Shown here: piece after piece, positions 38,688 through 48,315 of the stretch
Numbering within the stretch: position 1 is the stretch's first letter
How the letters are laid out: every line of letters starts with the position of its first letter
The notes under the pieces: model-generated
What the model saw: only the letters and a program-made list of their open reading frames with translations
Told to the model about the DNA's origin: nothing
Databases searched by the model: none
Made by a program: the position numbers and the translations under genes
Origin: Desertivibrio insolitus
GTDB lineage: Bacteria; Actinomycetota; Actinomycetes; Actinomycetales; Microbacteriaceae
Length of the DNA stretch: 64,000 nucleotides
Assembly: GCF_017355965.1 (NCBI RefSeq)
Contig: NZ_JAFIQW010000005.1
Location: forward strand, 62,001-126,000
Reading direction: 5' to 3'

Positions 38688-38978
38688 CCGTGGCCCTCGT
38701 TCTGGGTGGGGACACGGGTCTTTAGTCCCTGGGGCCCGCGCTTCTGGACATGGTTCACTTTCCGCAAGCCGGTCCGGCGAGGTGTGGTATTCGCCTCCGG
38801 TACGGCCCGCGGTGCCGAGCCCACGAACGACTTCGTGGAGGGGCAGGGGTGCTTGATCAGTGCCGCGGGTCGGGGTCTCCGCCGGCCTCCGGCGGGGACC
38901 CCATTCCTAGGAGAGGACGTAACGACGATGAGCGCACTGCTACTTGGGAAAGAGGGATCCGCTGGATACTCTCGGACA
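38688..38978 (+). other. Structured 290-bp region before the TetR gene
   Basis: No convincing gene. Two clear hairpins: 38821-38838 (CCACGAA/TTCGTGG, four-base loop) and 38872-38902 (14-bp stem, one G-U pair, loop CCT). Several short complementary stretches also occur at 38760-38820. The base usage in 38700-38790 is less GC-biased than the neighbours. A promoter for TetR is seen at its end: TTGGGA (38944-38949), 17 bp, TACTCT (38967-38972). A short frame from ATG 38928 leads into the TetR frame. The 38872-38902 hairpin could end the upstream operon or be part of a leader RNA. Confidence 0.5.
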
Positions 38979-39557
38979 GTGAGCCAGGACATCCCCCGCT
39001 CGGGGCAGAACGCGGAGCTCCGCAAGACGCTGCAGGCGTCGAAGGATCCGCGCGTCGTACGCACCCGCGCCGCGATCGTCGACGCCGTGCACCAGCTGGC
39101 CGCCGAGGGCCGCTCCACGATCAGCGTGGCCGACATCGTCCGCTCCGCCGGCATCAGCCAGAGCTCCTTCTACTCCCACTTCGCGAGCCTCGACGAGCTC
39201 GCCCGCTACATCTTCGGCCTCGCCGCCGGTGACATCGTCACGAGTGACGAGGAGGCCACCCGGTGGGAGCGCCTCGTGCGCCACTACGAGGACGAGCGCG
39301 CGCTCTACACCGCCTGCCTCGCGCTGCCGATCACGCTGCAGTCGCACAACGGCGCCGCCTCGAGCTACGCCGCGTCGATCGCCCAGGCCATCGACCCCGC
39401 CCGGGTGCCCCAGGGGGTCGATCTGGCCGCCGCGGCGCTCGTCGCCGCGCAGGGCGCGACCGGCCTGCTGAACCTCTGGCTCACCGGCCAGGTCGAGGGC
39501 TCGGCGGAGGACATCGCGCGCACGCTGCACGCGACGATCCCGGCCTGGATGCACTGA
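38979..39557 (+). CDS. TetR-family regulator
   Basis: 192-residue repressor. The N-terminal helix-turn-helix is VRTRAAIVDAVHQLAAEG...ISVADIVRSAGISQSSFYSHFASLDELARYIF, the TetR pattern; the rest is a helical ligand-binding domain of unknown specificity. The GTG at 38979 is chosen because a -35/-10 pair ends six bases before it (leaderless); ATG 38928, with AGGAGAGG upstream, would add 17 residues. The Nudix gene starts three bases after its stop. Confidence 0.9.
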   Translation: MSQDIPRSGQNAELRKTLQASKDPRVVRTRAAIVDAVHQLAAEGRSTISVADIVRSAGISQSSFYSHFASLDELARYIFGLAAGDIVTSDEEATRWERLVRHYEDERALYTACLALPITLQSHNGAASSYAASIAQAIDPARVPQGVDLAAAALVAAQGATGLLNLWLTGQVEGSAEDIARTLHATIPAWMH

Positions 39558-39560
39558 CCC

Positions 39561-40028
39561 GTGCCCACCCCCGAGTTCGTCCTCGCCCTCCGCGAGAAGG
39601 TCGGCACCGACGAGCTCTGGATGACGGGTGTCACGGCGGTCGTCGTCGACGGCGACCGGGTGCTGCTCGTCCGCCGGTCGGACACGGGCGCCTGGACGCC
39701 GGTCACCGGCATCGTCGACCCGGGGGAGGAGCCCGCCGTCGCCGCCGAGCGCGAGGTGCTCGAGGAGGCGGACGTCGTCGCGGTGGCAGAGCGGCTCGCC
39801 TGGGTGCACTCGCTGCCGCCGATGACGTACGGCAACGGCGACCGCGCCCGCTACCTCGATCTCGCGTTCCGGCTGCGCTACGTCTCCGGCACCCCGTCGC
39901 CCGCCGACGGCGAGAACACGGATGCCGCCTGGTTCCCGGTCGACGCGCTGCCGGAGCTCTCGGCCGACATGCGCGCCCGGATCGACGTGGCCCTCTCGGC
40001 CGGGCCGGAGACGCGCTTCGAGCGCTGA
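39561..40028 (+). CDS. Nudix hydrolase
   Basis: 155-residue Nudix pyrophosphohydrolase, substrate unknown. The Nudix box is GIVDPGEEPAVAAEREVLEEADV, matching G-x5-E-x7-REV-x-EE; the Gly near its end is Asp. The strand before it (VDGDRVLLVRRSDTGAWTPV) is typical. It starts with GTG three bases after the TetR stop and is surely co-transcribed. It converges with a small minus-strand gene. Confidence 0.92.
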   Translation: MPTPEFVLALREKVGTDELWMTGVTAVVVDGDRVLLVRRSDTGAWTPVTGIVDPGEEPAVAAEREVLEEADVVAVAERLAWVHSLPPMTYGNGDRARYLDLAFRLRYVSGTPSPADGENTDAAWFPVDALPELSADMRARIDVALSAGPETRFER

Positions 40029-40040
40029 CGGGGGAGCGGC

Positions 40041-40316
40041 TCAGTCGAGGTCGAGCCCGGGCTCCTGCCGGGAGCGGAGCCCGGCGCTGCTCAGCAGTGC
40101 GAGCACCTCGCTGACGCCGTCCTCGAGGTCGCGGGGCACCGCGACGAAGCATCCGTAGCGCACCTCGTGCTCGACGCGGGCGGCATCCTCGATCGCCGCG
40201 CGGCTCATGCCGGGGAAGGCGAGGGCGAGGCGGTCGACCATCGTCTGGAAATCGACCAGGTCCTCGCCGCGGCACGTGCCGACGGCGGGCTCGGCGGTGG
40301 ATTCGTGAGTCGGCAC
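40041..40316 (-). CDS. Small protein of unknown function
   Basis: 91 residues, soluble, acidic; TMVDRLALAFPGMSRAAIEDAARVEHEVRYGCFVAVP suggests two helices and a strand. The helix FPGMSRAAIEDAARVEHEVR recalls DNA- or ubiquitin-like CUE helices only superficially; no family is claimed. It begins at ATG 40316, 102 bp downstream of the AraC gene on the same strand. Confidence 0.6.
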   Translation of the reverse strand: MPTHESTAEPAVGTCRGEDLVDFQTMVDRLALAFPGMSRAAIEDAARVEHEVRYGCFVAVPRDLEDGVSEVLALLSSAGLRSRQEPGLDLD

Positions 40317-40418
40317 CGATGCTCCCCCTTCACTGGTCAGGCGCCAGTACCGTAAGCAGCATTCAGGCGATCCACGGCCCCCCTGTCCGGGAAGCGCGGC
40401 GGCCGGATCGAGTTCGCG

Positions 40419-41429
40419 TCAGGCGGACAGCCGGGCGCTGCGGAGGGTCTCGCCCGGGGGCACCCCGAACCGTTCGGAGTAGTAGGCGGAGAAGCGCCCC
40501 AGGTGGGCGAAGCCCCAGCGTCTGGCCACCTCGGCCACGCTCGCGCCCGCTGGGTCGGCGGCGGCGAGCTCGGCGTGCGCCCGGTCGAGCCGTACCTGGC
40601 GCAGGTAGGCCATGGGCGGCATCCCCAGGGTGCGCTGGAAGGCGTCCTGCAGCGCGCGGACGCTGAGCCCCGCCACTTCGGCAAGCTCGGTCGGGGTGAG
40701 CGGCAGATGCGCGTGCTCGTGGATGTGCTCGACGACCGCGCGGATGCGCGCGTGCCGAGGGGCCAGCAGCGCCGGCGGCAGCTCCGCCGTGTGCGACGGG
40801 TACAGCTCGAGGAAGGCCACCGTCACCATGCGCGAGAGCTCGTGCCAGAGCAGCGGGGAGAGCTCGTCGCCGCGGGCGAGCGCGCGCGAGGCGAGCGCGA
40901 CCGAGTCGTGCCACAGGGCGATCGCCGCGTCGGAGGGGCTCGCGGTGTGGTCGAACCGCACACCGGATGCCTCGCCGCCCGTGCGCTCGGCGGCCACGCT
41001 GCGCACACGCTGCCGGCCCAGGTGCACGAGCTTCTGCCGGTAGTCGGTGAAGCCGAAGACGAACGGACGGTGCGCGGGGAAGAGCTGCGGACGGCCGACG
41101 GTGAGCGGGATCTCGTCGCGCCGGAGGTCGACGACGGCGGACCCCTCGGTGAGCCACTGCACGATGAAGTCGTCGCCGGGCGGGATGTCGCCCTCGATGT
41201 AGCCCCGCATCTCGGACGTGCGGAGGGTCATCGTCGCGTCCCCCACGGCGGCGTATCGATAGAAGTAGGAGGCGCCGGTGGGATGCGTCGACCATTCGGA
41301 CCCGTCGTAGAACGACGAGAGGGTGCTGCGCGCCTGATCGTTGTCGCGCCCCTCGGCCTCGAGGCGGACGCGCTGCCGCTCCGGCAGGTCCTGCGCCGAT
41401 CCCGTCACCGTCGAGGGAGCCCCTTCCAC
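40419..41429 (-). CDS. AraC-family transcriptional regulator
   Basis: 336-residue regulator. N-terminal AraC-like effector domain (FIVQWLTEGSAVVDLRRDEIPLTVGRPQLFPAHRPFVFGF) and C-terminal helix-turn-helix pair (LTPTELAEVAGLSVRALQDAFQRTLGMPPMAYLRQVRLDRAHAEL; SVAEVARRWGFAHLGRFSAYYSERFGVPPGETLR). It is close to regulators of the AraC/XylS-type found as single genes in Actinobacteria; the target is not visible. It is followed by the small 40041 gene and preceded by tRNA-Gly on the same strand. Confidence 0.9.
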   Translation of the reverse strand: MEGAPSTVTGSAQDLPERQRVRLEAEGRDNDQARSTLSSFYDGSEWSTHPTGASYFYRYAAVGDATMTLRTSEMRGYIEGDIPPGDDFIVQWLTEGSAVVDLRRDEIPLTVGRPQLFPAHRPFVFGFTDYRQKLVHLGRQRVRSVAAERTGGEASGVRFDHTASPSDAAIALWHDSVALASRALARGDELSPLLWHELSRMVTVAFLELYPSHTAELPPALLAPRHARIRAVVEHIHEHAHLPLTPTELAEVAGLSVRALQDAFQRTLGMPPMAYLRQVRLDRAHAELAAADPAGASVAEVARRWGFAHLGRFSAYYSERFGVPPGETLRSARLSA

Positions 41430-41574
41430 CCGCTTGTCGTCCTCGCGGAGAAGAAGCCGCGCGAGCCGCCGGGTATTCCGTCTGTACCCATCCGTCCGGC
41501 GTCTGCCTCGACGCCAGGCGGGATCGGCGGAGGGAGTCGACGCCGAGAACGGCAGGCGAGGGGAGGAACCGGAG

Positions 41575-41645
41575 AGGGGACGACGGGAATCGAACCCGCA
41601 CCATCAGTTTGGAAGACTGAGGCTCTACCATTGAGCTACGTCCCC
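41575..41645 (-). tRNA. tRNA-Gly (TCC)
   Basis: Cloverleaf on the minus strand: acceptor GGGGACG/CGTCCCC, D-arm GCTCAATGGTAGAGC, anticodon stem TCAGT/ACTGA with loop CTTCCAA (anticodon TCC), T-arm GCGGGTTCGATTCCCGT. CCA is not encoded. Confidence 0.97.
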
Positions 41646-41752
41646 GAGCTCGGCCCCGCGGGGCCTGGCAACCTGGCAATCGTAACCCATCCGGGCCGGT
41701 GCCCCCGCTGCATCCGGCTAGACTTGCGGGCGGTCAATCGTCGAACCGGCAC

Positions 41753-41828
41753 CGGGGCGTAGCGCAGTGGCTAGCGCGCCTGCTTTGGGAGCAGGAGATC
41801 GCAGGTTCGAGTCCTGTCGCCCCGACCA
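41753..41828 (+). tRNA. tRNA-Pro (TGG)
   Basis: Acceptor CGGGGCG/CGCCCCG, D-arm GCGCAGTGGCTAGCGC, anticodon stem CCTGC/GCAGG with loop TTTGGGA (anticodon TGG), T-arm GCAGGTTCGAGTCCTGT. CCA is encoded (41826-41828). It is 57 bp ahead of tig on the same strand. Confidence 0.97.
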
Positions 41829-41885
41829 GACCCGCGCCGACAACGACGCGCCCCGTCGGGCGCACGAATTCAGGAGAACCCCACA

Positions 41886-43253
41886 TTGGTCAAGACCACG
41901 GTCGAGAAGCTCAGCCCCACGCGCGTGAAGCTCAACATCGCCGTCAGCCCCGAGGAGCTCAAGCCGAGCATCGACCACGCCTACAAGCACATCGCGGAGC
42001 AGGTGACGATCCCCGGCTTCCGTAAGGGCCGGGTCCCGGCGCCGATCATCGATCAGCGCGTCGGCCGTGCCGAGGTGCTGAACCACGCGGTCAGCGAGGG
42101 CCTCGACAAGTTCTACCGCGACGCCGTCACCGAGGAGAAGCTGCGCCCGCTGGGCCGCCCCTCGGCCGACGTGACCGCCTGGCCCGACACGAAGGACTGG
42201 TCGGGCGACCTCACGGTCGAGGTCGAGGTCGACGTGCGTCCCGACATCGAGCTTCCCGACTACGACGGCCTCGAGCTCGTCGTCGACGACGCGGAGATCA
42301 CCGACGAGGAGATCGACACCGAGCTGCAGAACCTGCGCACGCGCTTCGGCACGCTCACCACGGTCGAGCGCCCCGCCAAGACCGGCGACTTCGTGCAGAT
42401 CGACCTCGTCGCCAAGGTGAACGGCGAAGAGGTCGACACCGCCAACGGCATCAGCTACGAGCTCGGCTCGGGTGAGCTGCTCGAGGGCATCGACGAGGCG
42501 CTCGAGTCGCTGACCGCCGGTGAGACCACGACCTTCGAGTCGACCCTGCTCGGTGGCGAGCACCAGGGCGAGACGGCCGAGATCACCGTCACGGTGCAGA
42601 GCGTCAAGGAGCGCGAGCTGCCCGAGGCCGACGACGAGTTCGCGCAGATCGCGAGCCAGTTCGACACCCTCGACGAGCTCAAGGCCGACCTGCGCGAGCA
42701 GGTCGCGAAGTCGAAGTCGTTCGGCCAGGGCGCGCAGGCCCGCGACATGGTCGTCGAGAAGCTCCTCGAGCAGGTCGAGATCCCCGTGCCGCAGTCGCTC
42801 ATCGACGACGAGGTGCACCGCCACCTCGAGCAGGAGGGCCGCCTCGAGGACGACGAGCACCGTGCCGAGGTCGCCGAGTCGAGCGAGAAGACCTTCCGCA
42901 GCCAGATCCTCCTCGACGCGATCGCGGAGAAGGAGGAGGTCAAGGTCAGCCAGGACGAGCTCACGAGCTACCTCGTGCAGGGTGCGGCCCAGTACGGCAT
43001 GCAGCCGGGCGAGTTCATCCAGCTGCTCGACCAGAACGGTCAGATCCCCGCCATGGTCGGCGAGGTCGCCCGCTCCAAGGCGCTCGCGACCGTGCTGTCG
43101 AAGGCGAAGGTCGTCGACGGCTCCGGCAACCCGGTCGACGTCTCGGCGCTCACCTCGATGGTGACCTCGGCCGAGGCCGACGAGGACGACGTCGACATCG
43201 AGGAGGTCGCCGACCAGCCCCTCGAGACCGACGCGAAGTCCGACTCGAAGTAG
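41886..43253 (+). CDS. tig: Trigger factor (TTG start)
   Basis: Ribosome-bound chaperone with prolyl isomerase activity (455 aa). The ribosome-docking signature is [10 protein letters not shown] (about residues 42-51). An FKBP-like domain follows (about 150-240, [42 protein letters not shown]), then the helical chaperone arms. The tail is very acidic ([24 protein letters not shown]). The start is TTG at 41886, supported by AGGAGA eight bases upstream and the family beginning [17 protein letters not shown]. It stands before clpP1-clpP2-clpX as in most Actinobacteria. Confidence 0.97.
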   Translation: MVKTTVEKLSPTRVKLNIAVSPEELKPSIDHAYKHIAEQVTIPGFRKGRVPAPIIDQRVGRAEVLNHAVSEGLDKFYRDAVTEEKLRPLGRPSADVTAWPDTKDWSGDLTVEVEVDVRPDIELPDYDGLELVVDDAEITDEEIDTELQNLRTRFGTLTTVERPAKTGDFVQIDLVAKVNGEEVDTANGISYELGSGELLEGIDEALESLTAGETTTFESTLLGGEHQGETAEITVTVQSVKERELPEADDEFAQIASQFDTLDELKADLREQVAKSKSFGQGAQARDMVVEKLLEQVEIPVPQSLIDDEVHRHLEQEGRLEDDEHRAEVAESSEKTFRSQILLDAIAEKEEVKVSQDELTSYLVQGAAQYGMQPGEFIQLLDQNGQIPAMVGEVARSKALATVLSKAKVVDGSGNPVDVSALTSMVTSAEADEDDVDIEEVADQPLETDAKSDSK

Positions 43254-43260
43254 AACGGAT

Positions 43261-43300
43261 GACACGGGCCCGCAGCGCATCGCCGCTGCGGGCCCGTGTC
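43261..43300 (+). terminator. Terminator after tig
   Basis: Perfect 17-bp stem (43261-43277 with 43284-43300) and six-base loop directly after the tig stop. No T-run follows, as is common in high-GC Actinobacteria. Confidence 0.9.
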
Positions 43301-43328
43301 GTATCGAGGGATCGGTAGGTTGGCTGTC

Positions 43329-43973
43329 ATGCCGGACGGGGACATCGGCGCGCGCGTCGACGCCGCGGTCGAGGCGTGGCTCGCGTGGCTGCCGCGCTGG
43401 ACTCCGTCGACCGCCCGCAACGCCGGGCGCGTGTGCCGCAAGTGCCTCGGCTCGCCCGTCGTCGCGGCGGCCGGTCTCGGCGAGGCGCCGCACAAGGTGC
43501 AGCACACGCTCGTCAGCCGCATCCACGCGATCGTCGACGACGAGGTCGACGCCTACACCGGGGCCGAGCTCCCCCTTCTGCACGCCGAGCTCGAGCGGAG
43601 CGAGGCGCAGAAGCGCGCCACCCGCCCCTACCGCCCCGAGGAGGGCCTCGACCACGAGTTCGAGGGACTCGGCGTCGACCCCGAGCCCGTGCCGGGCGAG
43701 CCGTACCTGTTCACGCTGGCGGGTCTCGCGGAGGAGGAGGCGCGCGACGCCGAGGCATCCGTGCCCCCGCCCGTCACCGACCGGGAGCGGCTGCGCCTCG
43801 AGATCGCCCTCGCCGACGACCGCGCCGCCGCCGTCGGCCGCGCCGCGTGCCTCGCGCTGGTCGACCACCGGGGGCGCATCGACGAGGGTCTGCGGCTCGT
43901 CGTCGCCCCCCAGCTCGACGCCATGATGGCCGAGCTCGACCTCGGGCTGCTGCCTCCGGACTTCCGCGCCTGA
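43329..43973 (+). CDS. Conserved-looking protein of unknown function with a CxxC motif
   Basis: 214 residues, soluble, no recognised family. RNAGRVCRKCLGSPVVAAAGLGEAPHKVQHTL near the N-terminus carries a single CxxC. The middle is acidic and Pro-rich (GVDPEPVPGEPYLFTLAGLAEEEA), and the end is helical. ATG 43329 has TAGGTT seven bases upstream, so its transcript is probably leaderless and independent of tig. It sits between tig and clpP1. Confidence 0.78.
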   Translation: MPDGDIGARVDAAVEAWLAWLPRWTPSTARNAGRVCRKCLGSPVVAAAGLGEAPHKVQHTLVSRIHAIVDDEVDAYTGAELPLLHAELERSEAQKRATRPYRPEEGLDHEFEGLGVDPEPVPGEPYLFTLAGLAEEEARDAEASVPPPVTDRERLRLEIALADDRAAAVGRAACLALVDHRGRIDEGLRLVVAPQLDAMMAELDLGLLPPDFRA

Positions 43974-44108
43974 GGGGCGCGACGAGCGGGTGCGGATGAC
44001 CCGTGGCACCGCTCCGCGCCGCGGCTCTGCCCAGGGCGAACAGCACGGAATCGCCGAAGTCGCCCCGCTAGATTCGGGTGCAGGCAATAACTGAATGGAG
44101 CATCACCG

Positions 44109-44696
44109 ATGGCCGAACCGACACTGCAACCCAGTGTTTTTGACCGACTGCTGAGGGACCGCATCATCTGGCTGGGCTCCGAGGTGCGGGACGACAACGC
44201 GAACGAGATCGCAGCGAAGCTCCTGCTGCTCGCGGCGGAGGACTCCGAGAAGGACATCTACCTCTACATCAACTCGCCCGGTGGCTCGATCACGGCCGGC
44301 ATGGCGATCTACGACACCATGCAGTTCGTGCCGAACGACATCGTCACCGTCGGGATCGGCATGGCCGCCTCGATGGGTCAGCTGCTGCTCACCGCCGGCA
44401 CCAAGGGCAAGCGCTACATCACCCCGAACGCCCGGGTGCTCCTGCACCAGCCGCACGGTGGCTTCGGTGGCACCTCCTCCGACATCCAGACCCAGGCGCA
44501 GCTCATCATCGACATGAAGAACCGCCTCGCCGAGATCACGGCGGCGCAGACCGGCAAGACGGTCGAGCAGGTCAACCGCGACGGCGACCGCGACCGCTGG
44601 TTCAACGCGCAGGAGGCTCTCGAGTACGGCTTCGTCGACCACATCCGCCAGTCCGCTGCGGATGTCAGCGGCGGCGGCGGCACCGACCAGAGCTAG
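44109..44696 (+). CDS. clpP1: ATP-dependent Clp protease proteolytic subunit 1
   Basis: Serine protease subunit (195 aa) of the Clp complex. Ser88 in [10 protein letters not shown], His113 in VLLHQPHGG, and Asp162 in RDGDRDRWF form the likely triad. In Actinobacteria active Clp is a mixed ClpP1/ClpP2 tetradecamer driven by ClpX or ClpC. The start ATG 44109 has GGAG eight bases upstream; a possible TAGATT box lies at about 44071-44076. clpP2 follows after 28 bp. Confidence 0.97.
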   Translation: MAEPTLQPSVFDRLLRDRIIWLGSEVRDDNANEIAAKLLLLAAEDSEKDIYLYINSPGGSITAGMAIYDTMQFVPNDIVTVGIGMAASMGQLLLTAGTKGKRYITPNARVLLHQPHGGFGGTSSDIQTQAQLIIDMKNRLAEITAAQTGKTVEQVNRDGDRDRWFNAQEALEYGFVDHIRQSAADVSGGGGTDQS

Positions 44697-44724
44697 TCAC
44701 CGGACGAGAAGAGAGACAGACACC

Positions 44725-45384
44725 ATGGAGACCCCCACCTTCGGTGGCACCGCCGGCATGATGCCGAGCTCGCGCTACATCCTGCCGAGCTTCGAGGAGC
44801 GCACCGCCTACGGCTACAAGCGCCAGGACCCCTACGCCAAGCTCTTCGAGGACCGCATCATCTTCCTCGGCGTTCAGGTCGACGACGCGTCGGCCGACGA
44901 CATCATGGCGCAGCTGCTCGTGCTCGAGAGCCAGGACCCCGACCGCGACATCGTCATGTACATCAACTCGCCCGGTGGCTCGTTCACCGCGATGACGGCG
45001 ATCTACGACACGATGCAGTACATCCGCCCGGAGATCCAGACGGTCGTGCTCGGCCAGGCCGCCTCGGCCGCCGCTGTGCTCACCGCGGGCGGGACCCCCG
45101 GAAAGCGCCTCGCCCTGCCGAACGCGCGCATCCTCATCCACCAGCCCGCCACCGGTGACGCCGGCCGCGGCCAGGCCTCGGACATCGAGATCCAGGCCCG
45201 CGAGGTGCTGCGCATGCGCACCTGGCTCGAGGAGACGCTCTCGCGTCACTCGAACCGCTCGGTCGAGCAGGTCAACGAGGACATCGAGCGCGACAAGATC
45301 CTGTCGGCGCAGGAGGCCCTCGAGTACGGCCTCATCGACCAGGTGCTCTCCAGCCGCAAGAGCCTCGCGCTCGCCGCGCGCTAG
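44725..45384 (+). CDS. clpP2: ATP-dependent Clp protease proteolytic subunit 2
   Basis: Second Clp protease subunit (219 aa). Likely triad: Ser114 in LGQAASAAA, His139 in ILIHQPATG, Asp190 in EDIERDKIL. An N-terminal extension of about 20 residues ([25 protein letters not shown]) is typical of ClpP2. Start ATG 44725 with GAGAGAC upstream. Co-transcribed with clpP1; a hairpin separates it from clpX. Confidence 0.97.
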   Translation: METPTFGGTAGMMPSSRYILPSFEERTAYGYKRQDPYAKLFEDRIIFLGVQVDDASADDIMAQLLVLESQDPDRDIVMYINSPGGSFTAMTAIYDTMQYIRPEIQTVVLGQAASAAAVLTAGGTPGKRLALPNARILIHQPATGDAGRGQASDIEIQAREVLRMRTWLEETLSRHSNRSVEQVNEDIERDKILSAQEALEYGLIDQVLSSRKSLALAAR

Positions 45385-45395
45385 AACCACCCGAC

Positions 45396-45434
45396 GAACG
45401 GCCCCGATCCGCACGCAGCGGGTCGGGGCCGTTC
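45396..45434 (+). terminator. Terminator after clpP1-clpP2
   Basis: Seventeen-base stem with one T-G pair (45396-45412 with 45418-45434) and loop ACGCA, 12 bp after the clpP2 stop. The wobble forms in plus-strand RNA only, supporting its direction. Confidence 0.85.
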
Positions 45435-45582
45435 CGCGTTCGAGGGGTCGTCGGAAAGCTGCGGCCCCTGTAACGTTCGTTGAGAGCGGAAGCGACGCGA
45501 CACGCGCGCACTCCCGCCCGTGTCCGCTGCTCGGGTTAGGCTCTTGTTCACCCAGCCGAATCGCGATTCAAGGGAGACAGGG

Positions 45583-46860
45583 ATGGCACGGATCGGGGAG
45601 AGCGCCGACCTTCTCAAGTGCTCCTTCTGCGGCAAGAGCCAGAAGCAGGTTCAGCAGCTCATCGCCGGCCCCGGTGTGTACATCTGCGACGAGTGCGTCG
45701 AGCTGTGCAACGAGATCATCGAGGAGCGGCTGGCCGAGGCGGGGGAGGAGCCCTCGGGCGAGTTCGACCTGCCGAAGCCCAAGGAGATCTACGCCTTCCT
45801 CGAGGAGTACGTGATCGGCCAGGAGGCCGCCAAGCGTGCGCTGTCGGTGGCGGTCTACAACCACTACAAGCGCATCCGCGCCCGCAACACCATCCAGGCC
45901 GCCGACGCCGTGATCGACGACGTCGAGATCGCCAAGAGCAACATCCTGCTCATCGGCCCGACCGGGTGCGGCAAGACGTATCTCGCGCAGACGCTCGCCA
46001 AGAGGCTCAACGTGCCCTTCGCCGTCGCCGACGCGACGGCGCTCACCGAGGCGGGCTACGTCGGTGAGGACGTCGAGAACATCCTCCTCAAGCTCATCCA
46101 GGCCGCCGACTACGACGTCAAGCGGGCCGAGACCGGCATCATCTACATCGACGAGGTCGACAAGATCGCCCGCAAGGCCGAGAACCCCTCGATCACGCGC
46201 GACGTGTCGGGCGAGGGTGTGCAGCAGGCGCTGCTGAAGATCCTCGAGGGCACGGTCGCCTCGGTGCCGCCGCAGGGCGGGCGCAAGCACCCGCACCAGG
46301 AGTTCATCCAGATCGACACGACGAACGTGCTGTTCATCGTCGCCGGCGCGTTCGCGGGGCTCGAGGACATCATCAGCCAGCGGGCGGGCAAGCGCGGCAT
46401 CGGCTTCGGCGCACCGCTGCACTCGAAGCTCGACGACAAGACCCTCTTCAGCGAGGTGCTGCCGGAGGACCTGCACAAGTTCGGGCTCATCCCCGAGTTC
46501 ATCGGTCGTCTGCCCGTCGTCACCACGGTCACGCCGCTCGACCAGCGCGCGCTCATGGAGATCCTCACGACGCCGAAGAACGCGCTCGTGCGCCAGTACC
46601 AGCGCATGTTCGAGCTCGACGGCGTGACCCTCGAGTTCGAGCAGGACGCCCTCGAGGCGATCGCCGACCTCGCCGTGCTCCGCCAGACGGGCGCGCGCGG
46701 TCTCCGCGCGATCATGGAGGAGGTGCTCGGGCCGATCATGTTCGACGTGCCCTCGAGCGACGAGGTCGCCACGGTCGTCGTGACGCGCGAGGCCGTGCTC
46801 GAGAACGCGGCCCCGACGATCGTGCCGCGCACCACCCGCCGCCAGGAGAAGAGCGCCTGA
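45583..46860 (+). CDS. clpX: ATP-dependent Clp protease ATP-binding subunit ClpX
   Basis: AAA+ unfoldase (425 aa) feeding ClpP. The zinc-binding domain has Cys13, Cys16, Cys35 and Cys38 (CSFC and CDEC). Walker A GPTGCGKT (residues 125-132), Walker [11 protein letters not shown], pore-loop region [12 protein letters not shown] and the IGF-type loop [19 protein letters not shown] 45583 with GGGAGA upstream; a TAGGCT box at about 45537-45542 indicates its own promoter. A short hairpin follows the stop. Confidence 0.98.
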   Translation: MARIGESADLLKCSFCGKSQKQVQQLIAGPGVYICDECVELCNEIIEERLAEAGEEPSGEFDLPKPKEIYAFLEEYVIGQEAAKRALSVAVYNHYKRIRARNTIQAADAVIDDVEIAKSNILLIGPTGCGKTYLAQTLAKRLNVPFAVADATALTEAGYVGEDVENILLKLIQAADYDVKRAETGIIYIDEVDKIARKAENPSITRDVSGEGVQQALLKILEGTVASVPPQGGRKHPHQEFIQIDTTNVLFIVAGAFAGLEDIISQRAGKRGIGFGAPLHSKLDDKTLFSEVLPEDLHKFGLIPEFIGRLPVVTTVTPLDQRALMEILTTPKNALVRQYQRMFELDGVTLEFEQDALEAIADLAVLRQTGARGLRAIMEEVLGPIMFDVPSSDEVATVVVTREAVLENAAPTIVPRTTRRQEKSA

Positions 46861-46862
46861 CC

Positions 46863-46885
46863 CGGACGCGCACCGTTCGCGTCCG
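46863..46885 (+). terminator. Possible terminator after clpX
   Basis: Eight-base perfect stem CGGACGCG/CGCGTCCG with a seven-base loop starting two bases after the clpX stop. Short and without a T-run, so efficiency is uncertain. Confidence 0.5.
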
Positions 46886-46929
46886 TCGACTCCCTTGACG
46901 CCCGTTCCGACGAGGACGAGCATCGAGCC

Positions 46930-48315
46930 GTGGCCGAGCCCGGTGCAACGGAGGCAGCGGCGGTCGAGGACGCTCTCGACCGCGCGGCGTCGCGCGCGCG
47001 TGCCTGGCTCGCCGCGCTCGAGGAGCGCCGCGTTCCCGCCGCGGGTACCCCGGCGAGCGTCGCGGCAGCGCTCGGGCCCGAGCTACCCCGGCACGGCGAA
47101 CCCCCGGAGCTGGTGATCGATCGTCTCGCCGCGGCGGTCGAGCCCGGCCTCATGGCGAGCGGGTCCGGTCGCTTCTACGGCTGGGTGATGGGCGGCTCCC
47201 TTCCCGCGGCCCTCGCCGCCGACTGGCTCGTGAGCGCGTGGGATCAGAACGCGGGCATGCGTGACGCGACACCCGGCGTCGTCGCCGTCGAGGAGGTCGC
47301 CGCGGCCTGGCTGCTGGAGATCCTCGGACTGCCGCCAGAGTCCGGTGTCGGGTTCACCACGGGGGCGACGACCGCGAACTTCACCGCTCTCGCCGCCGCC
47401 CGGCACGCGGTGCTCTCCCGGGCCGGCTGGGACGACCTCGGCGAGGGACTGGCCGGCGGGCCGAGGGTGCGGGTGCTCGCCGGCGCCTCCCGGCACAGCT
47501 CGGTCGATCTCGCGTTGCGCTACCTCGGGCTCGGGATGCCGGAGATCGTGCCGGCCGACGACCAGGGGAGGCTCGACGCCGAGGAGCTCGACCGGAGGGT
47601 GCGCGAGGGCGGAGGCCCGACGATCGTGTGCCTGCAGGCCGGTGACATCCACTCCGGCGCCTTCGATCCGTTCGCGGGTGCCTGCAAGATCGCGCACGCA
47701 GCGGGGGCATGGGTGCACGTCGACGGCGCCTTCGGGCTGTGGGCCGCCGCCGTGCCCGACCTCGCCCACCTCACGAACGGCCTGGCGTCGGCCGACTCCT
47801 GGGCGACCGACGCCCACAAGACGCTCAACGTGCCCTACGACTCCGGCATCGCCGTCGTCGCCGACGCCGCGGCCCTGCAACGGGCCATGAGCGTGCACGC
47901 CGCGTACCTGCTGACCTCCTCCGCGGTCGACCCCTACGAGCGCGTGCCCGAGCTGAGCCGGCGGGCGCGCGGAGTGCCGGTGTGGGCGGCGATCGCCTCG
48001 CTCGGTGCCGACGGCGTGCGTGAGCTGGTCGCGCGCCTCGTCCGGAGTGCGCAGGAGCTCGCCGCCGGGCTCGGCGGGATTCCCGGGGCGCGAGTGCTCA
48101 ACGACGTCGTCTACACGCAGGTGAGCGTCGCATTCGACGACGACGAGCGCACCCGAGCGGTGTTCGACCGGATCCTCGCCGAAGGCCGCGTGATGCCCTC
48201 GGCGAGCGTGTGGCACGGCGTCGCCGTCATCCGCTTCTCCGTCAGCTCCTGGCGCACCGGGCCCCGGGAGGTCGAGGAGACCGTCGACACGGTGGCCCGG
48301 GCGGCCGCCGGCTAG
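46930..48315 (+). CDS. PLP-dependent group II amino acid decarboxylase family protein
   Basis: 461-residue fold-type I enzyme of the glutamate/DOPA decarboxylase group. GVGFTTGATTANFTALAAARH is the PLP-phosphate loop, HVDGAFGLWAA contains the Asp that binds the pyridine nitrogen, and SWATDAHKTLNVPYDSG places the Schiff-base Lys at residue 297. Substrate not predictable; such enzymes act on aromatic amino acids, aspartate or glutamate. GTG 46930 gives the expected N-terminus. It overlaps the convergent transporter gene by four bases at their stops. Confidence 0.9.
   Translation: MAEPGATEAAAVEDALDRAASRARAWLAALEERRVPAAGTPASVAAALGPELPRHGEPPELVIDRLAAAVEPGLMASGSGRFYGWVMGGSLPAALAADWLVSAWDQNAGMRDATPGVVAVEEVAAAWLLEILGLPPESGVGFTTGATTANFTALAAARHAVLSRAGWDDLGEGLAGGPRVRVLAGASRHSSVDLALRYLGLGMPEIVPADDQGRLDAEELDRRVREGGGPTIVCLQAGDIHSGAFDPFAGACKIAHAAGAWVHVDGAFGLWAAAVPDLAHLTNGLASADSWATDAHKTLNVPYDSGIAVVADAAALQRAMSVHAAYLLTSSAVDPYERVPELSRRARGVPVWAAIASLGADGVRELVARLVRSAQELAAGLGGIPGARVLNDVVYTQVSVAFDDDERTRAVFDRILAEGRVMPSASVWHGVAVIRFSVSSWRTGPREVEETVDTVARAAAG

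Noticed and set aside
38706-38978. Extension of TetR to ATG 38706
   Set aside because: The added text (SPWGPRFWTWFTFRKPVRRG and onward) is unlike TetR N-termini, and hairpins and a promoter lie within it.
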